A stretch of DNA of 51,642 bases from an uncultured Erysipelotrichaceae bacterium (GCA_945877255.1 CAMCRE010000010.1:1-51642), one strand, 5' to 3'; shown: positions 16,267-25,478, counted from the stretch's first letter. The notes: a model not told the origin generated them from the sequence alone. Made by a program: numbers and translations.

Positions 16267-17047
16267 TTTCATTCCTCCTTACATAAATATTGACCACAAA
16301 CGCAAACGTAATTGCGAGTTGATCAATGCTTTCTAATTTATTTTTATCTTCTTGACTTGTTTTATAATAATACGGTGTCATTTTAAACAATGCAAGTATT
16401 TCTTCTTTTTTTAGTATTTTTTTATCTTTCAACGCTATTTTATCAACTAATTCAAAGTATTCATTATCCACATCACAATTTTTATTTTCATACACACTAG
16501 CATAAATAACTTGTTTTAATTCTATCAAATGATTTTCAGCAGGTACCACTTCAATTAAATAACCGTCTGATTTTAATATTCGATAAAATTCTGGATAACA
16601 GCGATAAGAAAATATACTCGTAACGATATCAAAACTACTATCATGAAACGCTAATTTTTGAATCGTATTCACAAAATATTTTGCATTTCCTGATTTAGAA
16701 GCTTTTTTAAGTGCATGTTTTGATAAATCCACACCATACACATCATTAAATTTTTGTTGGAAGTAGTTTGTATAATAACCCTCACCACATCCCGCATCTA
16801 ATATATAATCATTTGGGAAATGTTGCATTATATTTACTAATGCTTCTCTTAAAAAATGATAATACCCATAATTTAAAAACGTGCTTCTTGCATTTACAAG
16901 CGATGTGTCATCCCCTTGGTTACGCACATGATTTAACACTAAATTTGTGTATCCTTCTTTTGCAATATCATACGTATGATTATTATCACAACAATAAAAC
17001 TTTTCTTGCTTTTGCAATGTGTTACTACATTTTGGGCATCGCAACAT
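16256..17047 (-). CDS. 23S rRNA (guanine-N1)-methyltransferase, RlmA type
   Basis: The 263-residue protein begins with a zinc knuckle (C4, C7, C20, H24 in a CP.C...C...H pattern) and AKEGYTNL, both typical of RlmA(I)/RlmA(II). An S-adenosylmethionine site follows at ILDAGCGEGYY. These enzymes methylate G745 or G748 in helix 35 of 23S rRNA; RlmA(II) influences tylosin and telithromycin susceptibility in streptococci. I cannot tell type I from type II by eye. It overlaps thiI upstream by one base and ffh downstream by 11, within the thiI-rlmA-ffh operon. Confidence 0.85.
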   Translation of the reverse strand: MLRCPKCSNTLQKQEKFYCCDNNHTYDIAKEGYTNLVLNHVRNQGDDTSLVNARSTFLNYGYYHFLREALVNIMQHFPNDYILDAGCGEGYYTNYFQQKFNDVYGVDLSKHALKKASKSGNAKYFVNTIQKLAFHDSSFDIVTSIFSYRCYPEFYRILKSDGYLIEVVPAENHLIELKQVIYASVYENKNCDVDNEYFELVDKIALKDKKILKKEEILALFKMTPYYYKTSQEDKNKLESIDQLAITFAFVVNIYVRRNENGI

Positions 17048-18243
17048 TAAAAGAAATCCTCATTATCAATTTTTATTTCTGATATATTATGCGTCTCAAT
17101 ATTCTCTAAACAATGTGTAATTAGTGAATCATAATCAATACGTGCTTCATACTTTTCACATAATTCTATTTTTGGTTTTGTTGTTGGTTGTTTAGGTGCA
17201 AAAATCGTACAACAATCTTCAAACGGAATAATACTAATTTCATATGTGTTAATTTCTTTTGCGATTTTAATAATTTCATTTTTATCGTACGTTAATAATG
17301 GTTTTAATACTACTTTATTCGTTACAGCTTGTATTGCTTGCATGCTGTGTAATGTTTGACTTGCAACTTGCCCTAAATTTTCCCCATTCACAAATGAAAT
17401 TAAATATTGTTGTGTTGCTAATTTATCCATTAAACGATACATCATTCTTCGCATCACTGTAATTGCATATGATTCTGGTGTTTTTTCATATATCGCTAAC
17501 TGTAATTTTGTAAAGTCAATCACATGTAATTTAATATTTGGTTGATATTTCGTTAATGTTTGAACTAAATCAACTACTTTTTGTTTAGATTGCTCACTAG
17601 TATATGGTGGTGATGCAAAATGCACACATTCAATTTCAATTCCACGTTTCATCATTAAATACGCCGCAATTGGAGAATCAATTCCACCTGACATCATTAC
17701 TAATGTTTTACCATTACTACCAACCGGATAACCATTTAATCCTGCTATTTGGTTTAATGTAATGTAAGTAAACGTTTCTTGTAATTCAATATGGATAGGT
17801 AACTCTGGATTTTTAACGTCTACTTTTTTATCAGTATTTTTTAAAATTGTTGTCGCAATTTCACGATTAATACTATCACTATTTAATGGAAATTTTTTAT
17901 CTTTTCTTTTTGTAATAATTTTAAAAGTTTTAGCATGATCATTAGTTGCAATTTCTAATGCAATTTGTTTGATTGCAGCTAAGTCACTAGGACACTTAAC
18001 AGCTAGCGAAAAAGAGCTAATCCCAAATATATATTTTAATTTCTCACAAACTTTTTTCTCATCTTCACCATTTAATGTAATATAAATACGATCATGTGTT
18101 TTTTGTATTTTTAGATCGATAAACTGAAGCAAACTTTTTTTAATGTTACCTACTAATCGATTAATAAATTCCTTACGATTTTTTCCTTTCGTATATAGTT
18201 CACCAAAACGAACAATAATATACTCATATTTTAACTTATTCAA
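17047..18243 (-). CDS. thiI: tRNA 4-thiouridine synthetase ThiI, without rhodanese domain
   Basis: ThiI thiolates U8 of tRNA and can supply sulfur for thiazole synthesis. The 398-residue protein has the N-terminal ferredoxin-like/THUMP region and a PP-loop pyrophosphatase SGGIDS at 185-190, then FEDCCTIFAPK near the end. The rhodanese extension of E. coli ThiI is missing, as in many Bacillota, where a dedicated cysteine desulfurase passes on sulfur; none is adjacent here. The start is a TTG at 18243, seven bases after GAGG, since no ATG fits better. It overlaps rlmA by one base (TAATG). Confidence 0.93.
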   Translation of the reverse strand: MNKLKYEYIIVRFGELYTKGKNRKEFINRLVGNIKKSLLQFIDLKIQKTHDRIYITLNGEDEKKVCEKLKYIFGISSFSLAVKCPSDLAAIKQIALEIATNDHAKTFKIITKRKDKKFPLNSDSINREIATTILKNTDKKVDVKNPELPIHIELQETFTYITLNQIAGLNGYPVGSNGKTLVMMSGGIDSPIAAYLMMKRGIEIECVHFASPPYTSEQSKQKVVDLVQTLTKYQPNIKLHVIDFTKLQLAIYEKTPESYAITVMRRMMYRLMDKLATQQYLISFVNGENLGQVASQTLHSMQAIQAVTNKVVLKPLLTYDKNEIIKIAKEINTYEISIIPFEDCCTIFAPKQPTTKPKIELCEKYEARIDYDSLITHCLENIETHNISEIKIDNEDFF

Positions 18244-18265
18244 ATTTATCCCTCACTTTTACTAT

Positions 18266-18274
18266 ATTATACCA
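18266..18274 (-). promoter_or_regulatory. Extended -10 promoter of thiI-rlmA-ffh
   Basis: The minus strand reads TGGTATAAT, 23 bases before the TTG start of thiI. The -35 at 17 bases (TTTATG) is weak, as is common for extended -10 promoters. Confidence 0.55.
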
Positions 18275-18341
18275 CGAAAATGATTCAACATAAAGTACAA
18301 AAGATATTTTATTGTAGCTATTAAATCAATTAAAAAAATAT

Positions 18342-18370
18342 TTGCAATTTTCAACACATTATGATAAAAT
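18342..18370 (+). promoter_or_regulatory. Promoter of the AraC-family regulator
   Basis: TTGCAA (18342-18347) and TAAAAT (18365-18370) are separated by 17 bases. The RBS AGGAGG follows at 18377. It is divergent from the thiI promoter. Confidence 0.6.
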
Positions 18371-18390
18371 GACAATAGGAGGTTACAGTT

Positions 18391-19548
18391 ATGTATAATA
18401 AAACAACAAGCACTTTTTTTAATGAATTTGGATCAATTACTAGACGTGAGGATTTCCAAAGTGGCTATACCTACACCGTTAAAAATCAAGAACTTTCACA
18501 AATGTATGTTTTAACAGAAGATTTAATCGTTTCTGTAAGCTCAGGTATTGTTTTAGTTAGCTGTTCTTATTCAAAAACTGAACAACCAGCTGCATTTGCT
18601 TTACATTCAGAAATTAAAATTAATAAAGGGGTATTATTTAATTTTGTGGCAATCACAAAAGATGCGACACTTACTACATCATGCGACTTGTCAAAATTAA
18701 CACCTGCTGTTCAATTAAATGAAGTTATTCATTATGAAAAAATTAAACCAAAAATACAAGTAGAAGAAATTTATTCTTATTACCACCAAACAAAATCACC
18801 TAATTATGTGTTCTCTGGAGAAACACATTCTTATTGGGAATTAACGTACGTTGATAGCGGAACGTTAGAAACGACTATTGGAGATAAAACTTATCGTTTA
18901 GAAGCATTTGATTTAATTTTAAGTGCGCCGCATCAATTTCACTCTCAAAAAGTTTTATCAAGACAACCATGTACATATTTAACAGTTATCTTTGAATTAA
19001 ACCACACTTATTTCCCAACGTTAATGAATAAAGTGTTTCATTACAATTACCAAATAAGAGATATTTTAAATGAGTTTATTCGTTTCACCAACAATGAAAC
19101 GTTCGATCCTGATTGGAGCAACTCGATTTGTGCAACATTAACATCATTAATCGCAAAATTAGATATATTTGATTTAGAACATGGCAAAAAACGCGTGAAT
19201 AAAACGCCACAACATCGCAACTATGAAATTAAAATGTTGGCGGAAATCACAAAATACATGTCTGAAAACATTTATTCTGCTATTATGATTGATGATATTT
19301 GCCGCCAATTCGGTATATCACGTACAACACTACAAAACTTATTCCACTCAGAATTAAATATCTCACCTAAACTATACATTAATAATTTACGACTAGATGT
19401 TGCTAAAACACTACTTCGTGAAAGAAAATTTAATGTTAGTGAAATATCTAGCTCACTAGGTTTTTCTTCTATTCAATATTTTTCTAAAAAATTTAGACAA
19501 CGATTTAAAATCTCACCACGTGAGTACGCAAAATCTAATTACAACTAA
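18391..19548 (+). CDS. AraC family transcriptional regulator with cupin sensor domain
   Basis: The 385-residue protein has three parts: an N-terminal region to about residue 125 that I cannot assign, a cupin-like AraC ligand domain at about 140-215 (HSYWELTYVDSGTL, then DLILSAPHQFHS), and a double helix-turn-helix at about 280-380 (IDDICRQFGISRTTLQNLF and ISSSLGFSSIQYFSKKFRQ). Such regulators usually activate sugar or surface-carbohydrate genes. Start ATG follows AGGAGGTTACAGTT. No sugar-utilisation genes are adjacent, so the target is unknown. Confidence 0.85.
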   Translation: MYNKTTSTFFNEFGSITRREDFQSGYTYTVKNQELSQMYVLTEDLIVSVSSGIVLVSCSYSKTEQPAAFALHSEIKINKGVLFNFVAITKDATLTTSCDLSKLTPAVQLNEVIHYEKIKPKIQVEEIYSYYHQTKSPNYVFSGETHSYWELTYVDSGTLETTIGDKTYRLEAFDLILSAPHQFHSQKVLSRQPCTYLTVIFELNHTYFPTLMNKVFHYNYQIRDILNEFIRFTNNETFDPDWSNSICATLTSLIAKLDIFDLEHGKKRVNKTPQHRNYEIKMLAEITKYMSENIYSAIMIDDICRQFGISRTTLQNLFHSELNISPKLYINNLRLDVAKTLLRERKFNVSEISSSLGFSSIQYFSKKFRQRFKISPREYAKSNYN

Positions 19549-19577
19549 AGCTATTGACAAAACAGTCAATAGCTTTA
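19546..19577. terminator. Bidirectional terminator between the AraC gene and the ankyrin gene
   Basis: A 13-bp perfect stem (TAAAGCTATTGAC / GTCAATAGCTTTA) with an AAAACA loop overlaps the stop codons of both converging genes. T-tracts are short on both sides, but the stem is strong. Confidence 0.75.
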
Positions 19578-19910
19578 ATAATTTATTGGTGCATATCTTA
19601 ATGGATATGGACCAAATTTTGTTTCTGGCATACTTTTAGGCACCACACCTTCCATCGCTAATAACAGTACAACTTCGCCAATACCATGTTCTAAGGCAAA
19701 ACCTAATGCTTCATCAGTTTGAACTGCACCATGATTAATTAATAACGTTACCATATCCACATTTTTTGTGTACACAGCATGCACTAAAATAGGATAACCA
19801 TTGTATTTCCAACTTGGATCCGCCCCCAACAATAATGCTTTTTTTGCAGTTGCACAATCTTCCTCCCATACAGCATTCAATAAAATCGTCGCTAATTTTT
19901 GTTCTTTCAT
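19575..19910 (-). CDS. Small ankyrin-repeat protein
   Basis: I take ATG at 19910 (MKEQKL), which follows GAGGAATATGAT; the frame extends to 19970 without an RBS and over a terminator. The 111-residue product has ankyrin-type repeats: A..AL..GADPSW, then G.P.L..AV.....DMV.LLI.HGA, and a degenerate third. Ankyrin repeats mediate protein binding; the partner is unknown. A hairpin terminator at 19944-19973 separates it from the membrane protein gene upstream, so it may depend on read-through or its own weak promoter. Confidence 0.7.
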   Translation of the reverse strand: MKEQKLATILLNAVWEEDCATAKKALLLGADPSWKYNGYPILVHAVYTKNVDMVTLLINHGAVQTDEALGFALEHGIGEVVLLLAMEGVVPKSMPETKFGPYPLRYAPINY

Positions 19911-19937
19911 ATCATATTCCTCGCTTTCTATCATTAT

Positions 19938-19973
19938 TATAAAAAACATTGTTACTAAATGAAGTAACAATGT
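19938..19973 (-). terminator. Intrinsic terminator after the small membrane protein gene
   Basis: A 12-bp perfect stem (AACATTGTTACT / AGTAACAATGTT, 19944-19973) with a six-base loop is followed by TTTTTTATAAT on the minus strand. Confidence 0.88.
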
Positions 19974-20299
19974 TAATAAAAATAGCCGATTCCGATGTAT
20001 ATTAAATAATAAATTAAATCACGATAATTAATGTAGCTAATAAACTGACTAATTGTTTTGATGTAAATAACATTTAACTGAAATAATAAAGCAACTATAC
20101 CTAATAAAATTAAAAACACTTTGTAACCGACATGACGTGATTGTTTTTTCTTAAGAATGTAACCTATACTCACTAATGTTACTGCAATCAATATTATCAT
20201 TAAATATTGTTTGTAAGGGAAAGTTAGTTTATTAATCGTACTTAATACTAAACAATATAAAACTGTAAGCCCCCAAAAACGTAAAGATAAATTATTCAT
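19973..20299 (-). CDS. Small integral membrane protein, unknown function
   Basis: I take ATG at 20299 rather than the TTG just before it. The 108-residue protein is mostly hydrophobic, with about four membrane segments (residues 7-22, 31-47, 60-79, 88-107) and a basic loop KKKQSRH between the second and third. No family is recognised. Its start overlaps the stop of the cyclophilin gene by eight bases, so the two are cotranscribed and probably translationally coupled. Confidence 0.6.
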   Translation of the reverse strand: MNNLSLRFWGLTVLYCLVLSTINKLTFPYKQYLMIILIAVTLVSIGYILKKKQSRHVGYKVFLILLGIVALLFQLNVIYIKTISQFISYINYRDLIYYLIYIGIGYFY

Positions 20300-20720
20300 C
20301 AATCGCTACCTTAATCATGACATCGCCATTAACCATATTGCGAACTGCTCCCATATTATCTATTACTTTTCCAAAAACAGTGTGGACACCATCTAAATGT
20401 GGTTGTGGTTCATGGACGATGAAAAATTGACAACAACCAGTATTTCTTCCAGCATGTGCCATTGATATTGCTCCCACTTCATGGTTTAAACCATTATTTG
20501 TTTCACAAGGAATTGTATACCCTAAACCACCCATACCATTTCCATATGGACACCCTCCTTGAGAAACGAAGTGTGGTATGACACGATGAAACGTTTTACC
20601 ATCGTAATATTTTTCTTTAATTAATTTCACGAAATTTGCTACCGTGATTGGCGCTTTATCTTCATATAATTCAAAAGGAATCACTGCACCATTTTCCATT
20701 GTTATTGTTCCTGTAATCAT
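20292..20720 (-). CDS. Peptidyl-prolyl cis-trans isomerase, cyclophilin type
   Basis: The 142-residue cytosolic protein (no signal peptide) is a minimal cyclophilin: APITVANFV, the catalytic FHRVIP with Arg of the active site, a Q/GG loop (SQGGCP), CCQFFI and HTVFGKV. It isomerises X-Pro bonds and assists folding. It is a short bacterial form close in length to PpiB of B. subtilis. Start ATG follows GGAGGTATTT-like sequence. A small membrane protein gene overlaps its 3' end. Confidence 0.92.
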   Translation of the reverse strand: MITGTITMENGAVIPFELYEDKAPITVANFVKLIKEKYYDGKTFHRVIPHFVSQGGCPYGNGMGGLGYTIPCETNNGLNHEVGAISMAHAGRNTGCCQFFIVHEPQPHLDGVHTVFGKVIDNMGAVRNMVNGDVMIKVAIDE

Positions 20721-20742
20721 AAATACCTCCTAAACAAGATTT

Positions 20743-20748
20743 ATTATA
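20743..20748 (-). promoter_or_regulatory. -10 of the cyclophilin gene
   Basis: TATAAT on the minus strand, 23 bases before the start, preceded by GGTG. The -35 is unclear. It is divergent from the DUF4438 promoter. Confidence 0.45.
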
Positions 20749-20780
20749 CACCATAACAGTTCAAAAGTGTAATTTTATGT

Positions 20781-20786
20781 TATAAT
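20781..20786 (+). promoter_or_regulatory. Extended -10 promoter of the DUF4438 gene
   Basis: TGTTATAAT on the plus strand, 16 bases before the start codon, with GAGGTG as RBS just downstream. Confidence 0.5.
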
Positions 20787-20802
20787 ATTAGTGAGGTGAA
20801 TT

Positions 20803-21654
20803 ATGAAAACGAATCAAAATCAATTAGTTATACAAAGTGTTGTAGGTAAAATTCATCACCCTACAACGCGTGGTCAACGTGTCGGATTTGATGGCAACGG
20901 CGTCTTATTACCTGGAGTTGGTGGTATTACATATAATTTCCAAATTGGTGATAACTGTATGCATTTAGTTGGTGATCATGTCGAACCTGGACTATCTATT
21001 GCAAATAGCGACCACAAAGAAAATTTAGCACTTAATACATTTGCGTGTATCGGAAATGTTGCCACAATTTTAAGTGGTGATGCTAAAGGCAAAACAGGTA
21101 TTGTTACTGGGATACACGGCGGTGTTAATCATGTCATGGTTTATGTAGATGAAGATACACTTCATAGCGTCAATATTAATGATACAATTAAAATCACTGC
21201 CGTGGGTCAAGGATTAAAGTTATTAGATTATCCAGAAATCACATGGATGAATATTGACCCTGATTTAGTTTTTAGAATGCATGATACACATATTTTTACT
21301 GAATCACAATTAATATTTAATGTTGCTAAAATTATTCCCGCAAAATATATGGGTGCTGGAATTGGTGAAACAACATTACTATACGGTGATATTGATATTA
21401 TGACACAAGATGCTCACGCTAAACAATTACTTGATGATTTACGTTTTGGTGATTTTGTTGCTATTGAACACTTCGATACAAGATACGGTGCTTATTATAA
21501 TGAAGAATATATTAGTATTGGTGTCATTTGTCATAGTGATTCATACACTGCCGGACATGGTCCAGGTGTTACAATAATTGCGTGTGGTAAAAAAACACAA
21601 TTACTACCACAACTAGATGAAACAAGTAATTTAGCTTATTATTTTAGAAAATAA
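20803..21654 (+). CDS. DUF4438 family protein
   Basis: The 283-residue protein matches DUF4438: GDH.EPG.S near residue 56, NTFACIGN.A...SG.AKG..G.VTG-HGG around 80-108, and late motifs HDTHIFTESQ-like and GDFVAIEHFD.R.G. The family is known from anaerobes and thermophiles with a solved fold but no proven function. It is glycine-rich and lacks a signal peptide. It is transcribed together with or just before pepF (39-base gap). Confidence 0.8.
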   Translation: MKTNQNQLVIQSVVGKIHHPTTRGQRVGFDGNGVLLPGVGGITYNFQIGDNCMHLVGDHVEPGLSIANSDHKENLALNTFACIGNVATILSGDAKGKTGIVTGIHGGVNHVMVYVDEDTLHSVNINDTIKITAVGQGLKLLDYPEITWMNIDPDLVFRMHDTHIFTESQLIFNVAKIIPAKYMGAGIGETTLLYGDIDIMTQDAHAKQLLDDLRFGDFVAIEHFDTRYGAYYNEEYISIGVICHSDSYTAGHGPGVTIIACGKKTQLLPQLDETSNLAYYFRK

Positions 21655-21693
21655 CATTAATATGTTATACTACTAAATATTGGAGGAATTAAA

Positions 21694-23478
21694 ATGCAAA
21701 GATCAGAAGTACAAGAAAATTTAAAATGGGATTTAAATCCTTTATATCCAAGTGATGAAAGTTGGGAACAAGATTACCAATCTTGTCAAGAATTACTACC
21801 CACTATTACAAACTTAATTGAAAAAATGTTTGATAGTGGAGATGATTTATTGAATTTATTTCAATTTGAAGAAAAAATAACAAGAAATATCTTAAAATTA
21901 TATATGTATGCACATCTTAATTTAGATGCTGATACAGCTAATACAACATCTCAAACAAGATTTTCAAAAATTATTAATTTATATTCTGCGTTTTCAGGAT
22001 ATGTTGCACCTATTACACCTAAAATACTCACAAAATCAACAACAGAAATTGAAGAATTAATATCACAAAATGAATCATTACAGTTGTATGACACATATTT
22101 AAAACGCATTTTAAAAGAAAAAGATCATATTTTAAGTGAAAATGAAGAATCATTACTCGCAAACGCCCTAGAAATTTTAAATGCTAGCGGTGCAACTGCT
22201 TCAACATTAATGAACGCTGATACAAAATATCCGATGATCGTTGATGAAGATGGAAATGAGGTTCGCCTAACGAATGGATTGTTTGCTCAATTATTACATT
22301 CCAAAAATCGTGAAAAAAGAAAAGAAGCGTTTGAAAAATTATATAGTTCATACGATGGTATTAAAAATACATTAGCTAAAACGCTATACACAAACACTAA
22401 GAAAAATGTCTTTATTAAAAACGCACGTAAATATCGTACATCACGAGAAATGTTTTTAAGTGAAAATGAAGTTCCTGAAGCAGTATATGATACATTATTA
22501 AAAGTAATTAACGATAAAATTTATTTACTACACGATTACGTTGATTTAAGATCAAAAATATTAGGTTTAGACGAAATAACAGCATATGATATGTATGTGC
22601 CAATCGTTGATGATGTTGATATTAAATATACTATAGATCAAGCTAAAGATATTACATTAAAAGCACTAGCACCATTAGGAAAAGAATATATCAGTATTTT
22701 AGAAAAAGCGTTTAATGAAAAATGGATTGATTGGAGCGAAACCGAAGGAAAACGTAGTGGTGCTTACTCATCTGGTTCTTACGATACTAACCCTTATATT
22801 TTAATGAATTGGCAAGATACGATTAATCAATTATATACATTGGTTCATGAATTAGGGCACAGTGTACATTCATATTACTCAAGAAATACACAACCATTTA
22901 TTTATTCAAGTTATCCTATTTTCTTAGCAGAAATCGCTTCTACAACTAATGAAAACTTATTAACTGAATATTTATTAAAAACAGAAACTGATCCTAAAGT
23001 ACGTGCTTATATTATTAATCACTATTTAGATGGCGTAAAAGCGACTATTTTCAGACAAGCACAATTTGCAGAATTTGAATATCGCGTACATACTGCTGTA
23101 GAAAATGGCGAACCATTCACACACGAATCATTCTCTGAATTATACGCTGAAATTAACTCTAAATACTATGGCAAGAAAATGAATAGCACTAATGAAATTA
23201 AGTTAGAATGGGCTCGTATTCCACATTTCTATAACAGCTTCTATGTATTCCAATACGCTACAGGTTTTGCGGCAGCTTCAGCTTTATCACAAAAAATATT
23301 AAATGGTGATGAAAAAGACTTAGAGAATTATATTACATTCCTTAAATCTGGTTGTTGTACAACACCTATTGAAATCATGAAAAAAGCTGGTGTTGACATG
23401 ACAAATGAAGCATATTTAATTGATGCATTAAATGTTTTTGAAAAACGATTAAAACAATTAGATGAGGTGTTAAAATAG
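21694..23478 (+). CDS. pepF: Oligoendopeptidase F (M3 zinc peptidase)
   Basis: PepF is a cytosolic zinc peptidase that degrades oligopeptides of about 7-17 residues. The 594-residue protein has HELGH at 385-389 with VHELGHSVHSYYS context and the downstream Glu in EIAST.NE, the M3B arrangement. The length is normal for PepF (about 600). Start ATG follows GGAGGAATTAAA. The stop overlaps the start of the following SDR gene by one base (TAGTG), so the two form an operon. Confidence 0.95.
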   Translation: MQRSEVQENLKWDLNPLYPSDESWEQDYQSCQELLPTITNLIEKMFDSGDDLLNLFQFEEKITRNILKLYMYAHLNLDADTANTTSQTRFSKIINLYSAFSGYVAPITPKILTKSTTEIEELISQNESLQLYDTYLKRILKEKDHILSENEESLLANALEILNASGATASTLMNADTKYPMIVDEDGNEVRLTNGLFAQLLHSKNREKRKEAFEKLYSSYDGIKNTLAKTLYTNTKKNVFIKNARKYRTSREMFLSENEVPEAVYDTLLKVINDKIYLLHDYVDLRSKILGLDEITAYDMYVPIVDDVDIKYTIDQAKDITLKALAPLGKEYISILEKAFNEKWIDWSETEGKRSGAYSSGSYDTNPYILMNWQDTINQLYTLVHELGHSVHSYYSRNTQPFIYSSYPIFLAEIASTTNENLLTEYLLKTETDPKVRAYIINHYLDGVKATIFRQAQFAEFEYRVHTAVENGEPFTHESFSELYAEINSKYYGKKMNSTNEIKLEWARIPHFYNSFYVFQYATGFAAASALSQKILNGDEKDLENYITFLKSGCCTTPIEIMKKAGVDMTNEAYLIDALNVFEKRLKQLDEVLK

Positions 23479-24179
23479 TGTACAAAAACGCTATTATTAC
23501 CGGTGCAAGCGATGGCTTGGGAAAAGAACTTGCAATACAACTCGCTAAAAAAGGCATTAAAAATATCGCTATTTGCGGTAGAAACGCTATTAAATTACAA
23601 GCTGTCGTTGATATATTAAAATCACACCAAACAAATGTTTACTTTGAATCATTTGATTTAAGTGATACACAAAGAACACAATTGTTTTTTAATAATGTCA
23701 TTCAAACATTCCAAACAGTTGACTTATTGATTAATAACGCTGGTTCAAACACTAAAAAATCTACACTCGTTGATTTGAGCATTGATGAATTAAATTATAT
23801 GATGCAATTAAATTGTATTTCTCCAGCATTACTAATGCGTGAAAGCATTAAAGAAATGACTAAACACAAATACGGTTTAATCATTAATATACTATCAACT
23901 GTTTGTAAGCATGACATTCCTGAATTTTGTGGTTATACTGCCAGTAAAAAAGCATTTGAAGCAATTAATCACACAACGAGAAAGGCAGTTAAAAATGATA
24001 ATATTTCTATATTAGCAGTTTATCCTGGTGGAATGAATACAAACTTTAGAGACGAACAACGCCCAACTTATTTAAATCCCCATGATGTTGCAAATATTAT
24101 TATAAAAAACATTGACACGCCTGAAAATTGTTTAATGCAAGAATTACTAATCAGACCAATTTCTGAAAATAATTATTAA
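23478..24179 (+). CDS. Short-chain dehydrogenase/reductase (SDR)
   Basis: The start is a GTG at 23478 overlapping the pepF stop, with GAGGTG ten bases upstream. The 233-residue protein is a classical SDR: TGASDGLGKELA nucleotide-binding motif near residue 8, NNAG (about 90), catalytic Ser in NILSTV and YTASKKA with catalytic Tyr and Lys. The YPGGMNT segment follows. It is NAD(P)-dependent, with unknown substrate. A terminator follows immediately. Confidence 0.88.
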   Translation: MYKNAIITGASDGLGKELAIQLAKKGIKNIAICGRNAIKLQAVVDILKSHQTNVYFESFDLSDTQRTQLFFNNVIQTFQTVDLLINNAGSNTKKSTLVDLSIDELNYMMQLNCISPALLMRESIKEMTKHKYGLIINILSTVCKHDIPEFCGYTASKKAFEAINHTTRKAVKNDNISILAVYPGGMNTNFRDEQRPTYLNPHDVANIIIKNIDTPENCLMQELLIRPISENNY

Positions 24180-24199
24180 AGCAAGGTTACCCTTGCTTT
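24178..24199. terminator. Bidirectional terminator between SDR and rluB
   Basis: A 9-bp perfect stem (AAAGCAAGG / CCTTGCTTT) with a TTAC loop lies between converging genes; on the plus strand TTTTAATT follows, on the minus strand TTTAATAATT. Confidence 0.85.
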
Positions 24200-24202
24200 T
24201 AA

Positions 24203-24949
24203 TTATGTACTTCTTTTCTCCAACAATTTTCCTTCAAGTGCCAATGTTTTTAATTGTTTAATCTCAAAAGGTTTTAGTCTTCGATACTCACCTTGTCGCA
24301 TATCTTTTAATACAATTGTTCCAAATTGTTTGCGATGTAGTTTACGCACTTTATGACCTAATGCTTCAATCATTCTTTTAACTTGACGGTTTTTTCCTTC
24401 TGAAATAGTTAGCTCCAATTTTGTTTGATTTTTTTCAAAATCTTTAAATAAAATCCATGCTTTTGCAGGAGAAGTTATAAATCCATCATCTAAACGAATG
24501 CCTTTTTCTAATTTTTTCATTTCGTCAGCAGTAATAATTGCATCCACAATTAACTCATACGTCTTTTTTATTTTATATTTAGGATGTGTCAATAAGTTCG
24601 CAAATTCACCATCATTCGTGACTAATAATACGCCACTTGTATCATAGTCTAATCTTCCAACTGTAAATAAACGCTTATCTGATTGTATTAAATCTATCAC
24701 GATATTTCTTTGATGCTCATCTGAATTAGAACATAATGTTTTTTGTGGTTTATTAATCAAATAATATTCATATTCTTGTTTAGTAATTAATTGATTATTA
24801 ACTTGAATTTCATCTTTTTTACTAACTTTAAATCCTAATTCAGTAATGGTTACACCATTAACTTTTACTTTTTTATCTAATATTAGCTTCTCGGCGTTAC
24901 GACGAGAAGCTATCCCTGCTTGGGCAATTACTTTTTGTAGTCTTTCCAT
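24203..24949 (-). CDS. rluB: 23S rRNA pseudouridine synthase, RluB family
   Basis: The start ATG at 24949 (MERLQKVIAQAG) follows GAGGAATAAA and comes just after the scpB stop; the longer frame would overlap scpB. The 248-residue protein has an N-terminal S4 RNA-binding domain and the RsuA/RluB catalytic motif GRLDYDTSGVLL with catalytic Asp101, then EGKNRQVKRM. It makes pseudouridine near the peptidyl-transferase centre (position 2605 in E. coli numbering for RluB). It is the last gene of the topoisomerase IV-condensin operon; scpA-scpB-rluB is a common order in Bacillota. Confidence 0.92.
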   Translation of the reverse strand: MERLQKVIAQAGIASRRNAEKLILDKKVKVNGVTITELGFKVSKKDEIQVNNQLITKQEYEYYLINKPQKTLCSNSDEHQRNIVIDLIQSDKRLFTVGRLDYDTSGVLLVTNDGEFANLLTHPKYKIKKTYELIVDAIITADEMKKLEKGIRLDDGFITSPAKAWILFKDFEKNQTKLELTISEGKNRQVKRMIEALGHKVRKLHRKQFGTIVLKDMRQGEYRRLKPFEIKQLKTLALEGKLLEKRST

Positions 24950-24950
24950 T

Positions 24951-25478
24951 TTATTCCTCAAATAATTTATGTTGCGAGACATTTAATGTTAATTCTGGCA
25001 ACTCATTTAAACTTGTTAATTGAAAAGCATTTAAAAATTCTTCTGTTACTTCATATAAAAATGCTCTTCCAATATCTTCACTTCTACCTATATTTCTAAT
25101 TAAATGACGTGCTTCTAATTTTCTAATAATATGATCGCACCCTACGCCTCTAATCTCTTCGATTTCGCTTCTAGTAATTGGTTGACGATACGCAATAATC
25201 GCAAGTGTTTCTAAAGAAGCGTTAGAAAGTTGTACCGGTTTAATACTCGTAAACAATTTTTGAGCATATGGATGTAAAAAACTTTTAGATACGAAACGAT
25301 AAATCCCCCCAAACAATACAATTTGAATAGCTGAATCGCTACTATGATATTCTTCAATCATTTCTTGCAACATCACAAAAGTATCTTCTTTTGAATACGA
25401 TATCGTTTCTGAAATTTGCTCTAGTGTTAAACCTTCATCTCCACTTAAAAATAATAATCCTTCTACTATTTTACGCAT
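24951..25478 (-). CDS. scpB: Segregation and condensation protein B
   Basis: ScpB is the double winged-helix (kite) subunit of the SMC-ScpAB condensin and binds ScpA. The 175-residue protein has the typical pattern: IVEGLLFLSG-D..L, ...YRFVSK, then LSNASLETLAIIAYRQPITRSEIEEIRGV. Start ATG follows GAGGAAAAATT and overlaps scpA by eight bases. The length is usual. Confidence 0.95.
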   Translation of the reverse strand: MRKIVEGLLFLSGDEGLTLEQISETISYSKEDTFVMLQEMIEEYHSSDSAIQIVLFGGIYRFVSKSFLHPYAQKLFTSIKPVQLSNASLETLAIIAYRQPITRSEIEEIRGVGCDHIIRKLEARHLIRNIGRSEDIGRAFLYEVTEEFLNAFQLTSLNELPELTLNVSQHKLFEE

